DNA of 38,763 bases from assembly GCF_030145185.1 (NCBI RefSeq), contig NZ_JAQYWB010000056.1, positions 1-38,763 of the forward strand, written 5' to 3'. Source of the DNA: Desulfoluna sp. (GTDB lineage: Bacteria > Desulfobacterota > Desulfobacteria > Desulfobacterales > Desulfolunaceae). This document shows positions 14,509 to 23,158 of this stretch, one piece after another; position 1 is the stretch's first letter, and every line of letters begins with the position of its first letter. A program made the translations under genes and the position numbers. The notes beneath the pieces are model-generated. The model did no database searches. It saw only the letters and a list, made by a program, of their open reading frames with translations, and was not told the origin of the DNA.

Positions 14509-14682
14509 TCAGCAAGAGCGCAGGCGGGCATTTCCCTGCCGGAGAATCTGATTCACGACGTGGGGGATAATCGCCTCCTCACCGGGTTCGATAGATTCAC
14601 TGACGGCGGCAATCAAGGACTCCAGGGTTACCTCTTCCAGGGACACTTCATATGGGGTCGTTCGGGATTCGATGGCGTTCAT
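14509..14682 (-). CDS. Small unknown protein, 57 residues, sigma-54 controlled
   Basis: From ATG 14682, 5 bases after a strong GGAGGTG, the frame gives 57 residues starting MNAIESRTTPYEVSLEEVTL and ending RLRSC. It is acidic in the first 40 residues, basic at the end, and has no membrane segment or signal peptide. I do not recognise it. Support for a real gene comes from the ribosome site and from a good sigma-54 promoter ~50 bases upstream. The MITE-like element starts only ~40 bp after its stop, and an open frame shifted by one base continues through that element to 14294, so the gene may be a truncated or frameshifted remnant of a longer one. It is followed by the predicted small RNA. Confidence 0.55.
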   Translation of the reverse strand: MNAIESRTTPYEVSLEEVTLESLIAAVSESIEPGEEAIIPHVVNQILRQGNARLRSC

Positions 14683-14943
14683 GCCTCACCTCCGAGTTGG
14701 GGTTAATGATAATGATGCCTAAATCTTAATGCATATGCCGTGCCAAACAAGAAAATTAAAAATAAAGCGACGTAAATCCAAGTTCTTACGCACGGTTTCC
14801 ATCAAACCGAACCCTGTCTCTCTCCTGCATCAAGACAAAGCTGTCTCATCTCCTTGTGACACTGAGTAAAAAAAACACACACCCGCCAAGCGGTGAGAAA
14901 AATCACCCCAGACCACCGCAGGCCTGGATAGAAAAGAGACAGT
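14683..14943. other. Intergenic region upstream of the sigma-54 promoter
   Basis: About 260 bp, AT-rich near 14700-14770. Apart from the sigma-54 promoter and the dyads listed with it, nothing is recognised. No clear terminator for the GGDEF gene is seen. Confidence 0.5.
14727..14746 (-). promoter_or_regulatory. Sigma-54 (RpoN) promoter of the small ORF
   Basis: Minus strand TTGGCACGGCATATGCATTA matches TGGCACG-N4-TTGCA with one mismatch and has the required GG-N10-GC spacing. It lies ~50 bases before the ATG at 14682. Upstream dyads CGTAA/TTACG (14770-14789) and CGGTTT/AAACCG (14793-14809) could be activator sites. A sigma-54-dependent activator is encoded at 24084-25436, but a link is only a guess. 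Confidence 0.65.
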
Positions 14944-16131
14944 TTAGCGATCCACCCGATAGATTTCGACCCGATTGCGCCCCCTGCTTTTGGCTTTGTA
15001 CAAGGCGGCATCGGCGCGATTCAGCATCCCTTTCACCGAATCTTCCTGATCTATTTGTACCTCGGTCACGCCCATGCTGACCGTCAGCGAGAAACGCAGC
15101 ACGCCGGTATGAATCACATGGGCCGCCACCTGCTGACGAACACGTTCGGCCAGCATCCAGGCTTCATCCTGGCGGGTTTCCGGGAGCAGTATCGCAAACT
15201 CCTCGCCCCCGAGACGCACCAGCAGATCTGAACACCTGAGCTGCTTTTCCACCACCCGAGTCAACTCGCAAAGGGCGATGTCGCCTCCCTCGTGACCGTA
15301 TCGATCGTTCACCTTCTTGAAATAATCAATATCGAGCATCACCAGAGAAAAGAACACCCCGTATCGGCAGGCACGACGCCGCTCCATCTCCGCCACCTCC
15401 AGAAACTTGCGCCGGTTCCCCACGCCGGTAAGGCTGTCGGTGATGGCCAGGTGCTCCAGGTGACGATTGATTTCGTTTCTCTCCTCCACGTCCCGACGCA
15501 GGGATTCGTTCGACCGCTGAATGGCCTCCATCTCGAAAAAGCGCTGCCTTCGCCATCGGGCCATCTGAATAAACAGGGCAAAGCCGAGGCCGTTGACGAC
15601 ACACAACAGGAGAATAAGTGGAAACAGGTCTGCCCAGGTGCGCCCCCCCCAAAGGGTCAGGATGGCAAGACAAAGCACCGAGATAAGACCCGCCGCAGCC
15701 AGGATATACCGCCAGGCAAGGGGAGCCACAAAATAGAAGAGGAACACAAACAGGAGGGTAAAAGGGATGGAATTCCCGGCCCACGGCCGGTGGATAAACA
15801 CGGAGGTGATCGATTCGCAGGCCCCGACGCACAGGATAAAAAAAGCCATGACCCCGGGAACTCTCCGCAGGACATGGCCTCGCGCCAGAAGCATCAGAGG
15901 AACAAGCCCCATGGCGGCCGTCACCCCACGCAGACAGGAGAGGACACGGACGGTGGGGCCCCAGCCCTGTTCGACAGGCAAAGCAAACCCTCCAAGGAGA
16001 AACCCCAGCGCCAGGAGGACACAGATACGGGAGAGCCCACGCACCATCTCCGGCCAGAAAGAGCCCCGGTACGCACTCTCCGTCTCCCTGTCGGCAAACT
16101 CACCGACCCATGTAAACCGTAAATCACCCAT
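14944..16131 (-). CDS. Membrane-bound diguanylate cyclase (GGDEF)
   Basis: This enzyme makes c-di-GMP from two GTP at the inner membrane. I start it at ATG 16131 (395 residues); a GTG at 16239 would add 36 residues of unlikely composition. About six membrane helices span residues 30-200, then a short coiled coil, then the GGDEF domain (about 230-390). The active-site motif is GGEEF in RLGGEEFAILL, with DSLTGVGNRRKF and DIDYFKKVNDRYGH upstream, so it should be active. RCSD sits five residues before GGEEF, the inhibitory I-site, so product feedback is expected. The membrane part is not a sensor family I can name. The gene appears monocistronic, with a possible promoter at 16213-16241. Confidence 0.88.
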   Translation of the reverse strand: MGDLRFTWVGEFADRETESAYRGSFWPEMVRGLSRICVLLALGFLLGGFALPVEQGWGPTVRVLSCLRGVTAAMGLVPLMLLARGHVLRRVPGVMAFFILCVGACESITSVFIHRPWAGNSIPFTLLFVFLFYFVAPLAWRYILAAAGLISVLCLAILTLWGGRTWADLFPLILLLCVVNGLGFALFIQMARWRRQRFFEMEAIQRSNESLRRDVEERNEINRHLEHLAITDSLTGVGNRRKFLEVAEMERRRACRYGVFFSLVMLDIDYFKKVNDRYGHEGGDIALCELTRVVEKQLRCSDLLVRLGGEEFAILLPETRQDEAWMLAERVRQQVAAHVIHTGVLRFSLTVSMGVTEVQIDQEDSVKGMLNRADAALYKAKSRGRNRVEIYRVDR

Positions 16132-16212
16132 CACAGATAAACTCTTCGAGAAAAGTGGAAGGGATCCCTTCAAACAGGTATAAAAACAAGCATGACGCCC
16201 CCTGTCCAGGAA

Positions 16213-16266
16213 ACGATAACAGCCTAAAAATCCATTCACAATCTACACATGCGACCCCACGCATGT
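16213..16266 (-). promoter_or_regulatory. Possible promoter and upstream dyad of the GGDEF gene
   Basis: Minus strand TTGTGA (16236-16241), 17 bp, TATCGT (16213-16218). Just upstream is a perfect dyad ACATGCG-N6-CGCATGT (16247-16266), where an activator would bind. The boxes are only moderate matches. Confidence 0.35.
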
Positions 16267-16632
16267 CCGAACAACTCTGGGTATCAAATTTATCATCTGT
16301 TCTCAACACCCCTTTTTTTTTCAGAGCATTGACTCTTCCTGTATCAGATAAATCACGCCAGGGGGGGAAGAAACGGTGTCACCCATTGAATCTGTTTACT
16401 TTACCTTCAAATTTGATATTCTGTTTCCGTTGTGTTCCCCCCATGGTGGTGACCACAAATAAATCACAGCATCCCTCGGCCCTTCTTGCTTACAACACGC
16501 CGGAAAAATCAGGATGCAGACCTCAACTGGCAACACCACGACGCCTCATCGTCCCTTTGATTACCGGCATGAGGTGTTTTACATTTAGGGGGCAAAACAG
16601 CCGCGAACCCTCGACAACAAAGGAGTCACACC
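16267..16632. other. Intergenic region before the U32 gene
   Basis: About 365 bp without a supported gene. It contains a T-run near 16312-16321 and an AT-rich patch at 16390-16430 that could hold the U32 promoter (TTTACT-16-TATTCT), but the match is poor. Confidence 0.4.
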
Positions 16633-18627
16633 ATGCCGGAAAACGGCATCACACATAATCCGCCTAAAATCCTGGCCCCGGCCGGAAGCAAAGACGCGTT
16701 TCTCGCGGCCCTGGCCGCCGGAGCCGACGCCGTCTACTGCGGCCTGAAGAGCTTTTCCGCCCGCATGGAGGCCGATAACTTCTCCATGGAGGAGCTCGCC
16801 GCCCTGACACGCCTCGCCCATGAAAAAAATGCCGAGGTGTACGTCACCATGAACACCCTGCTCAAGGAGCATGAGCTGGAGCGGGCCTTAAGCCAGCTCG
16901 AAAAACTCGCCCGACTCGTGCAGCCAGACGCCATCATCTTCGCCGATCCAGCCATCCCTGCCCTGGCCGCAGCCGCCGGGTTCAAAGGGGAGCTGCACCT
17001 CTCCACCCTGGCCAACGTCTCCTTTACGCAAGGATTTTCCGAAGCAGTCGCCGCCACAGGTGCCAAGCGCATCGTCTTGCCCCGGGAGCTCAACGTCGAA
17101 GAGATCAAAGCGGCGGCCGAAGCGGTCCCCGACGGCATCGACCTGGAGGTCTTTATCCACGGCGCCCTCTGCTATGGGGTTTCGGGACGCTGTTACTGGA
17201 GCAGCTACATGGGCGGCCGAAGCAGCCTGCGCGGACGTTGCGTCCAGCCCTGCCGACGGCTCTACAAGCAGGGCCACAAAAATGAGCGGTTCTTCTCCTG
17301 TCAGGACCTCTCCCTGGACACCCTGGTCAAGGTCCTCCTGGAGATCCCCCAGGTCACCACCTGGAAGATCGAAGGGCGTAAAAAAGGGCCTCATTACGTC
17401 TACTATACCACGCTCGCGTACAAGATGCTGCGGGACAACGGCAAAGACCCACAGGCCAAGAAAAGCGCTCAGGGCCTATTAGAGCTGGCCCTGGGACGCC
17501 CCAGCACCCACTACAACTTTCTTCCCCAGCGCCCCTTCAATCCCGTAGACACCAAGGCTCAAACGGCCTCAGGCCTCATGATCGGCAAGCTTCAGGGCTC
17601 TTACAAAGAGGCCTCGTTCAGCCCACGGGAAGCCCTGCTCCCCGGCGATCTCCTGCGGATCGGCTATGAAGATGAAAGAGGGCACCTCATCCGCCGCGTC
17701 AAGGGCAGCGTGCCCAAGCGGGGCACATTCAACATCGCCCCGCAAAAAGAACGCATCCCGGCCAAGGGGACCCCTGTCTTCCTCATCGACCGCCGTGAAA
17801 AAGGCTTGAAAGATGCCATCGCAGCCCTCGCCAAAGAGGCCGACGCCTTCACCATCGAGCCCGTGTCCGCCGCAACGGCCAAGCTCCCCAAAGTGATGCG
17901 CTACAAGCCCAAACGAGGTGACCGATCCACCACGCTCTATCTCTTCCGTGAGGATCGACACGGCCCCAAGAATACCGAAACGGCCACCTGGATCTCTGAA
18001 AAATCCGTCCCCAATACCCGCAAAGCTGGCGTGGGCGGACGCTGGTGGTGGCTCTCCCCCGTCATCTGGCCCGACGAAGAGAAGGACTATGCGGCCCTGG
18101 TCAAACGTCTGGTCAACTTCGGCGCCAAAAATTTTGTACTGGGTGCCCCCTGGCAGATCGCCCTCTTCCCCGAGGCCAAGCGAAAAGGACTCCACCTCTG
18201 GGCGGGTCCTTTCTGCAACATCGCCAACACCCTGACGGCGGATGCCCTCAAAAAAAGGGGCTTCACCGGAATCATGGCCTCTCCAGAGCTCTCTGAAGAA
18301 GATTTCAGAGACCTGGCCCAGGCCTCCCCCCTGCCCACGGGCGTGGTGGTGGCCGGCTACTACCCCTTGACCATCGCCCGGACCCTGACCCCCGACTTGA
18401 ACCCCCACGAACCCTTTGCCAGCCCCAAAGGCGAAGAGGCCTGGGTGGCCAAACACGGAGAGAACCACTGGATCTACCCCAACTGGCGAGTGGACATCAC
18501 CGATAAATCCTCCGACCTTAAAAAATGGGGGTACTCCCTCTTTGTCCATATGCACGAACCCATTCCCAAAACCGTGAAGCTTAAAAAACGACCCGGAGAG
18601 TGGAACTGGAATATCCGGCTGCTATAG
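16633..18627 (+). CDS. U32 family protein (probable tRNA/rRNA modification enzyme)
   Basis: The 664 residues belong to the peptidase U32 family, whose best-studied members (RlhA, TrhP/YegQ) hydroxylate RNA bases rather than cut proteins. A TIM-barrel-like N-terminal domain (about 10-260) carries the U32 signature around EVFIHGALCYGVSGRCYWSS (about 173-192) and two further Cys in RGRCVQPCRR; these four Cys probably bind iron-sulfur or metal. The C-terminal half is long, as in the larger U32 subgroup with an extra domain. ATG 16633 follows AAAGGAGTCACACC. An AMMECR1 gene follows, separated by a strong hairpin. The exact RNA target is unknown. Confidence 0.85.
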   Translation: MPENGITHNPPKILAPAGSKDAFLAALAAGADAVYCGLKSFSARMEADNFSMEELAALTRLAHEKNAEVYVTMNTLLKEHELERALSQLEKLARLVQPDAIIFADPAIPALAAAAGFKGELHLSTLANVSFTQGFSEAVAATGAKRIVLPRELNVEEIKAAAEAVPDGIDLEVFIHGALCYGVSGRCYWSSYMGGRSSLRGRCVQPCRRLYKQGHKNERFFSCQDLSLDTLVKVLLEIPQVTTWKIEGRKKGPHYVYYTTLAYKMLRDNGKDPQAKKSAQGLLELALGRPSTHYNFLPQRPFNPVDTKAQTASGLMIGKLQGSYKEASFSPREALLPGDLLRIGYEDERGHLIRRVKGSVPKRGTFNIAPQKERIPAKGTPVFLIDRREKGLKDAIAALAKEADAFTIEPVSAATAKLPKVMRYKPKRGDRSTTLYLFREDRHGPKNTETATWISEKSVPNTRKAGVGGRWWWLSPVIWPDEEKDYAALVKRLVNFGAKNFVLGAPWQIALFPEAKRKGLHLWAGPFCNIANTLTADALKKRGFTGIMASPELSEEDFRDLAQASPLPTGVVVAGYYPLTIARTLTPDLNPHEPFASPKGEEAWVAKHGENHWIYPNWRVDITDKSSDLKKWGYSLFVHMHEPIPKTVKLKKRPGEWNWNIRLL

Positions 18628-18659
18628 GGCAGAGTCACCACGAAAGTAAAAGACAAATG

Positions 18660-18704
18660 GCCATGGCATTTTCCCCCTCGCACCGGGGGATAAAATGCCA
18701 TGGC
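18660..18704. terminator. Large hairpin between the U32 and AMMECR1 genes
   Basis: GCCATGGCATTTT-CCCCC pairs with GGGGG-AT-AAAATGCCATGGC around a 7-base loop. The stem is long but followed only by TTTG, so termination may be partial and it may instead act on mRNA stability. Because the upstream ATG at 18700 lies inside this stem, the start at 18730 is preferred for the next gene. Confidence 0.6.
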
Positions 18705-18729
18705 TTTGAATGATAATCAGGAGGTCCCC

Positions 18730-19314
18730 ATGGCAACCGCCCCCATCCCCCCCCTTGACCGAACCCAGGGCATGGCCCTTGTAAAGCTGGCGCGCAGAAC
18801 CCTGGCCGAAGCCCTCCACATCCCCTGGGACCTGACAGAAGCGGAGCCCCTTTCTACAGATCCCTCCCTTGAAGAAAAACAGGCCACCTTTGTGACTTTA
18901 AAACGACAAGGGAAGCTGAGAGGCTGCATCGGGACCCTGCTTCCCGTCACCACCCTTCGGAACTCGGTGAAAGACAACACCTTTGCCGCCGCATTCCGCG
19001 ATCCTCGGTTTAACGCGGTGCAATCGGGCGAATTTGATGAGATCGAGATCGAAATCAGCCTCCTCACCTCACCGGCCCCCCTCGCCTTTGACTCCCCCAA
19101 GGCCCTTCTCATGAACCTGCGCACAGGACTTGACGGGGTCATCATAAAAAAAGGCGGCGCATCGGCCACCTTTCTCCCCCAGGTCTGGGAACAAATCCCC
19201 AACCCGGAAACCTTTCTCTCTCAGCTCTGCCTCAAAGCCGGCCTCTCCAAGCAGGCCTGGCAGGAGCCCGGACTGGACGTCTTCACGTATCAGGTTCAGT
19301 ATTTTCACGAATAG
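18730..19314 (+). CDS. amrA: AMMECR1 domain protein (AmmeMemoRadiSam system protein A)
   Basis: The product is a 194-residue AMMECR1 family protein, with the hallmark LRGCIG hexapeptide (about 61-66) and the conserved region that follows it. The start at 18730 is fixed by AGGAGG 5 bases upstream; an in-frame ATG at 18700 lies inside a hairpin. In many prokaryotes this domain occurs with Memo-like and radical SAM proteins (AmmeMemoRadiSam), a set of unsettled function. Neither partner is in this window, so its setting here is atypical. The gene overlaps the convergent dehalogenase-like gene by 32 bases at the 3' ends. Confidence 0.88.
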   Translation: MATAPIPPLDRTQGMALVKLARRTLAEALHIPWDLTEAEPLSTDPSLEEKQATFVTLKRQGKLRGCIGTLLPVTTLRNSVKDNTFAAAFRDPRFNAVQSGEFDEIEIEISLLTSPAPLAFDSPKALLMNLRTGLDGVIIKKGGASATFLPQVWEQIPNPETFLSQLCLKAGLSKQAWQEPGLDVFTYQVQYFHE

Positions 19315-20185
19315 CGATCGTATCAAAGACCCGCCCCAAAGCAGCCACAATTTTTTCCGGGCAGTCCTCCTGAAGGTAATGGGAGGCATCGTTCACGCGC
19401 TCAACAAAAATATCGGGGAAATAACTCCGCCACCTGTGAATATACGCATCGCTGCCAAACGCCGGATCCTTCGTGGCCCAGACCATCTCTTTGGGTACCG
19501 GCTTCAACAGCTTCAACTGGTTTTCAATGGCGGCCAGCCAGGCGCTGGACTTTCGAATCTGATACGGAAACTCGGCGGTCCCCCGCCGGGACTCGTAGGT
19601 AGAGAAAGGCGAAAGGTAGGCATCGATCACGTCCGGGTCATACTTCGACGACCCGGCGATACCCCAGGGCAGCACCTTACGGGCAAACACATTGTGTTTC
19701 TGATGCATCCATTCCCGAAACGGCCCCCCCATGACCCACGAAAAGAGGCGGGCGTTCATCAGGGGAGCCCAACACCAGGTGTTTAACAACAGCATCCCCG
19801 CCACCTTCTCCGGTGCCTCCACGGCGATGGAAAGACCAATGGGCCCGCCCCAGTCCTGCATCACCAGCACATACCGATCCAGCGCAAGGTGAGCCAGCAG
19901 GGCCTTGACCCAACCGGCATGCTCCGGCGGGGTGTACCCATAGCCCTTGGGATGATCCGAAAACCCAAACCCAGGATAATCCGGTGCAATGCATCGGCAG
20001 GTCCCGCGCAGCTGCCGAATCACCTTCCGATAAAGAAAGGACCAGGTCGGATTGCCATGAAGCATCACCACAGGCATCCCTTCCCCCTCATCGATATAGT
20101 GCATGCACGCCCCATCCCATTCATACCAATGCGATTCAAACGGATAAAGAACATCATCCACCTCAAAACGACGTACACCGGGCAT
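19283..20185 (-). CDS. Haloalkane dehalogenase-like alpha/beta hydrolase
   Basis: ATG 20185 follows AGGAGG; the frame is open 81 bases further without a site. The 300 residues have an alpha/beta-hydrolase fold with the haloalkane dehalogenase residue set: HGNPTW (43-48) with Asn45, nucleophile Asp111 followed by Trp112 in VMQDWGGPIG, Asp240 (ATKDPAFG) as the acid and His269 (DASHYLQED) as the base. Asp-His-Asp with an Asn-Trp halide pair is the pattern described for subfamily HLD-III. The likely reaction is hydrolytic removal of halide from alkyl halides in the cytoplasm. Closely related non-dehalogenase hydrolases exist, so the substrate is uncertain. No transporter or alcohol dehydrogenase is adjacent. 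Confidence 0.8.
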   Translation of the reverse strand: MPGVRRFEVDDVLYPFESHWYEWDGACMHYIDEGEGMPVVMLHGNPTWSFLYRKVIRQLRGTCRCIAPDYPGFGFSDHPKGYGYTPPEHAGWVKALLAHLALDRYVLVMQDWGGPIGLSIAVEAPEKVAGMLLLNTWCWAPLMNARLFSWVMGGPFREWMHQKHNVFARKVLPWGIAGSSKYDPDVIDAYLSPFSTYESRRGTAEFPYQIRKSSAWLAAIENQLKLLKPVPKEMVWATKDPAFGSDAYIHRWRSYFPDIFVERVNDASHYLQEDCPEKIVAALGRVFDTIAIRENTEPDT

Positions 20186-20602
20186 AGCCGCCTCCTGATT
20201 ATCGGTTGGAAAACATGGATGGCTTCTGTTGGGGATATTCCGTATAAGATACCTCTTTTTAAGCAAAAATGAAACACTGCGTCAGAGGCATCACCTATAC
20301 CCCCGGCGGCACGACCCACGGCAAAGGCAGGAGAACCGCGGGAGAGGTCCACGCCTCCAGCCTCCCATGCCCCTTGACCCGCCCCGCCAATACAGTTAAA
20401 CTATTCAGTAAAGAAAATAGCCTGTAAAATCAGGCCATGCCACACAGCCCCCCCTGCCCAGCGCCTCACACAGTCCCCCTGCCTGTCCAAAAAATGCAGC
20501 CGGAACGCCTGACGTCACACAGCCTGTTCATAAGACATCCCGTTGATCATAAGTCCCGGTCCACCCGACCGCCCCCCTGCACCCCAAGGTTAAGGGCACA
20601 CC
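20186..20602. other. Divergent intergenic region
   Basis: About 417 bp between the dehalogenase-like gene and the hybrid kinase. It holds a promoter toward the kinase (20374-20402). 20280-20370 and 20440-20590 are C-rich on the plus strand with no ORF or structure that I can support. Confidence 0.5.
20374..20402 (+). promoter_or_regulatory. Sigma-70-like promoter of the hybrid kinase operon
   Basis: TTGACC (20374-20379), 17 bp, TAAACT (20397-20402). The start codon is ~200 bases downstream, so the mRNA would have a long leader. The boxes are reasonable, the assignment tentative. Confidence 0.4.
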
Positions 20603-23158
20603 ATGTCGCTGAAACCCAGCCCTTTAGAACTCGAACACCGAATTAAACAACTCGAACAGCAAAGGGACACGTACAAGCAAGCGGCCACCGAGCTGACCCT
20701 GAGCGAAGCGCGATATCGCACCATTGTGGAGAGTATCGAGGACAGTTATCTGGAGGTCGATCTCAAAGGCAATTTTCTCTTTTTCAACAACGCCTTCTGC
20801 CGCCTCCTGGGATTTTCAAAAGAAGACCTCACCGGGAAAAATTACCAGGACTTTCTGGACCCGGCCAACACCCAAAAGGTGTTTGAAATTTTCACCACCG
20901 TATACAGCACAACCCAACCCGCCATCGGGGCAACCTGGGAGATGATTGGAAAGGACGGGGTCGCCCGGCACGTGGAGACCTCGGTCTCCCTGATCAGAGA
21001 TGAAAGCGAAGAGATTGTGGGTTTTCGCGGCATCGGCAGAGACGTCACCCGCCAGAAACAATCCGAGACGGAGTTAAAGGAGATCAACCAGGAACTCCAG
21101 CAGGCCATCGAACAAGCCCGGGCCATGGCACAACTCGCTGAAACAGCCAACACCGCCAAGAGTGAATTTCTCGCCAACATGAGCCATGAAATCCGTACCC
21201 CCATGAACGGAATCATCGGCATGACAGACCTCGTCCTCGACACCGCCCTGACCGACGAGCAGCGCGACTACCTGGAGATGGCTCAGATGTCGGCCACCTC
21301 TCTCCTGGGCCTGCTCAATGACATCCTCGATTTTTCCAAAATCGAGGCGGGAAAAATGGAATTGGAGGCCATTGAATTCAATCTGCGGGTGACCCTGGAA
21401 AACACCCTCGACACCCTCTCGCTCAAGGCCCGTGAAAAGGGCCTCCAACTGATCTGTGACATTCCCCCCGAGGTGCCCACGGCCCTGATCGGTGATCCGG
21501 GGAGGCTGCGTCAGGTGATCGTCAACCTGGCAGGAAACGCCATCAAATTCACCGACAACGGCGAGGTGGTCGTCCGGGTCGAAAAAGAGCAGGAGACCCC
21601 GACCGGGGTCACACTCCACTTCAGGGTGGCAGACACCGGAATCGGTCTCCCCCCGAGCACCCGGGAATCCATCTTTAAAAGTTTCAGTCAGGTGGACGGC
21701 TCCACCACAAGAAAATACGGGGGGACTGGCCTCGGGCTCTCCATCTCCAGACAGCTGGTGGAGCTGATGGGTGGAGAGATTCACGCCGAAAGCCCGAACC
21801 CATGTCTTAAAGCCCCCCCCTTATCCCCAGAAAACGAGGACGCTCAAAAAAACGGGGTGGGAAGCGTTTTCCACTTTACCGCGCATTTTGAGCTGAACGG
21901 TCCAGAAGAGACAGCGCCCCGCCCCCTTAAGCGCCAGGACCTGGCGGGACTGCCCGTCCTTGTGGCGGAGGGCAACGCCATCATCCGAGCCCTGCTCCAG
22001 GAAAGGCTCACCACCTGGGGCCTGGTGCCCACCTCCGCGGCCACAAGCCAAGAGACACTGAATCTGGCCGCCCAGGCCTTTCATGACGGAACCCCATACC
22101 GCTTGGCTCTGCTGGACAGACACATGCCGGACATCGACGGATTTCAGCTGGCCCGGCTGATCAAGGACGCACCCTTTGGTCAGGGGATAAAACTCATCCT
22201 GCTCTCTGCCACTGGCGAGAAGGGAGAGGGCCAGCGCTGCCGGGAACTCGGCATCGAAGGCTATGTATCCAAACCCGTCAAGGCCTCAGAATTCCTCGAC
22301 ACCCTCCTCATCACCCTGGGGCTGCCGGAAGATGAAAAAAGGGGCGTTATCACGCGACACACGGCATGTGAACTTCGAAAGCAGCTCACCATCCTGCTGG
22401 CGGAAGACAACCAGGTCAACCAAGCCCTGGCCGTCAACCTCCTCCAATCCAGAGGGCACCAGGTGACCGTGGCGGTCAACGGCAGAGACGCCGTGGAGGC
22501 CTTTCACCGAGGTCACTTCGACCTGATCCTCATGGACGTTCAAATGCCTGAAATGGACGGTTTTGAAGCGACCCGGGCCATTCGGCAGTCGCCTCCCAAA
22601 GGGCCGACCATTCCCATCGTAGCCATGACAGCCCACGCCATGAAAGGCGATCAGGAAAAATGCCTTGGGGCAGGCATGGACGATTATGTCCCCAAGCCCA
22701 TCAAACCTGAGATTCTTTTCCGCGTGATAGAGGCTCTGACCCAAGACATCACGGAGAAGAAAGGCCGTGAGGGGATATCCCCGCCAGCCTTTCAACCCCG
22801 AACCTTTGATCTGGCCAAAGCCATGGAGACCGTGCTGGATGATCAAGACATTTTTCAGGAAATTGCCGAACTTTTTTTCCAGGAGCTGCCCGACCTCCTG
22901 AAGCGCATCCGGCAGAACATCGCAGACAAAGACAGCCACGCTCTGGAGCGAATCACCCACAGCCTGAGAGGCTCCGTCAGCAATTTCGACGCCCGAAAAG
23001 CCTGTGACTCTGCCCAGCGCCTTGAAACCCACGCAAAACAAAACAATCTGACGCTGGCTGAAGACGAGTTTTCCACACTGGAAAAAGCACTCGGTGACCT
23101 GACCCATGAACTCAAACTCACCTTACAGGGAATGAATCATGAAAATCCTGATCGCTGA
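20603..23158 (+). CDS. Hybrid sensor histidine kinase, PAS-HisKA-HATPase-REC-REC-Hpt
   Basis: The 851-residue kinase has no membrane segment, so it senses in the cytoplasm. Order: short coiled coil (8-30), PAS (38-155), coiled coil, HisKA with His195 ([12 protein letters not shown]), HATPase (about 285-430; [12 protein letters not shown]), a first receiver (450-570) with Asp505, a second receiver (595-712) with Asp645 ([11 protein letters not shown]), and an Hpt domain with His786 (ITHSLRG). The first receiver has AEGN in place of the usual acidic pair, so it may be poorly phosphorylated. It overlaps the following REC-GGDEF gene by 20 bases, so the two are translated together. A phosphorelay from Hpt to that regulator is the natural inference. 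Confidence 0.92.
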   Translation: MSLKPSPLELEHRIKQLEQQRDTYKQAATELTLSEARYRTIVESIEDSYLEVDLKGNFLFFNNAFCRLLGFSKEDLTGKNYQDFLDPANTQKVFEIFTTVYSTTQPAIGATWEMIGKDGVARHVETSVSLIRDESEEIVGFRGIGRDVTRQKQSETELKEINQELQQAIEQARAMAQLAETANTAKSEFLANMSHEIRTPMNGIIGMTDLVLDTALTDEQRDYLEMAQMSATSLLGLLNDILDFSKIEAGKMELEAIEFNLRVTLENTLDTLSLKAREKGLQLICDIPPEVPTALIGDPGRLRQVIVNLAGNAIKFTDNGEVVVRVEKEQETPTGVTLHFRVADTGIGLPPSTRESIFKSFSQVDGSTTRKYGGTGLGLSISRQLVELMGGEIHAESPNPCLKAPPLSPENEDAQKNGVGSVFHFTAHFELNGPEETAPRPLKRQDLAGLPVLVAEGNAIIRALLQERLTTWGLVPTSAATSQETLNLAAQAFHDGTPYRLALLDRHMPDIDGFQLARLIKDAPFGQGIKLILLSATGEKGEGQRCRELGIEGYVSKPVKASEFLDTLLITLGLPEDEKRGVITRHTACELRKQLTILLAEDNQVNQALAVNLLQSRGHQVTVAVNGRDAVEAFHRGHFDLILMDVQMPEMDGFEATRAIRQSPPKGPTIPIVAMTAHAMKGDQEKCLGAGMDDYVPKPIKPEILFRVIEALTQDITEKKGREGISPPAFQPRTFDLAKAMETVLDDQDIFQEIAELFFQELPDLLKRIRQNIADKDSHALERITHSLRGSVSNFDARKACDSAQRLETHAKQNNLTLAEDEFSTLEKALGDLTHELKLTLQGMNHENPDR

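Noticed and set aside
14226-14510. Retron msr-msd or other reverse-transcriptase RNA
   Set aside because: The nested inverted repeats look similar, but no reverse transcriptase gene is nearby and the direct CCAG flanks fit a transposable element better.
14480-14511. Selenocysteine at the TGA ending the 57-residue ORF
   Set aside because: The Cys-TGA context was tempting, but no SECIS-like hairpin follows and the readthrough frame is short.
14294-14515. A 73-residue ORF starting with TTG
   Set aside because: It runs through the inverted-repeat element, has no ribosome site and overlaps the better-supported 57-residue ORF in another frame.
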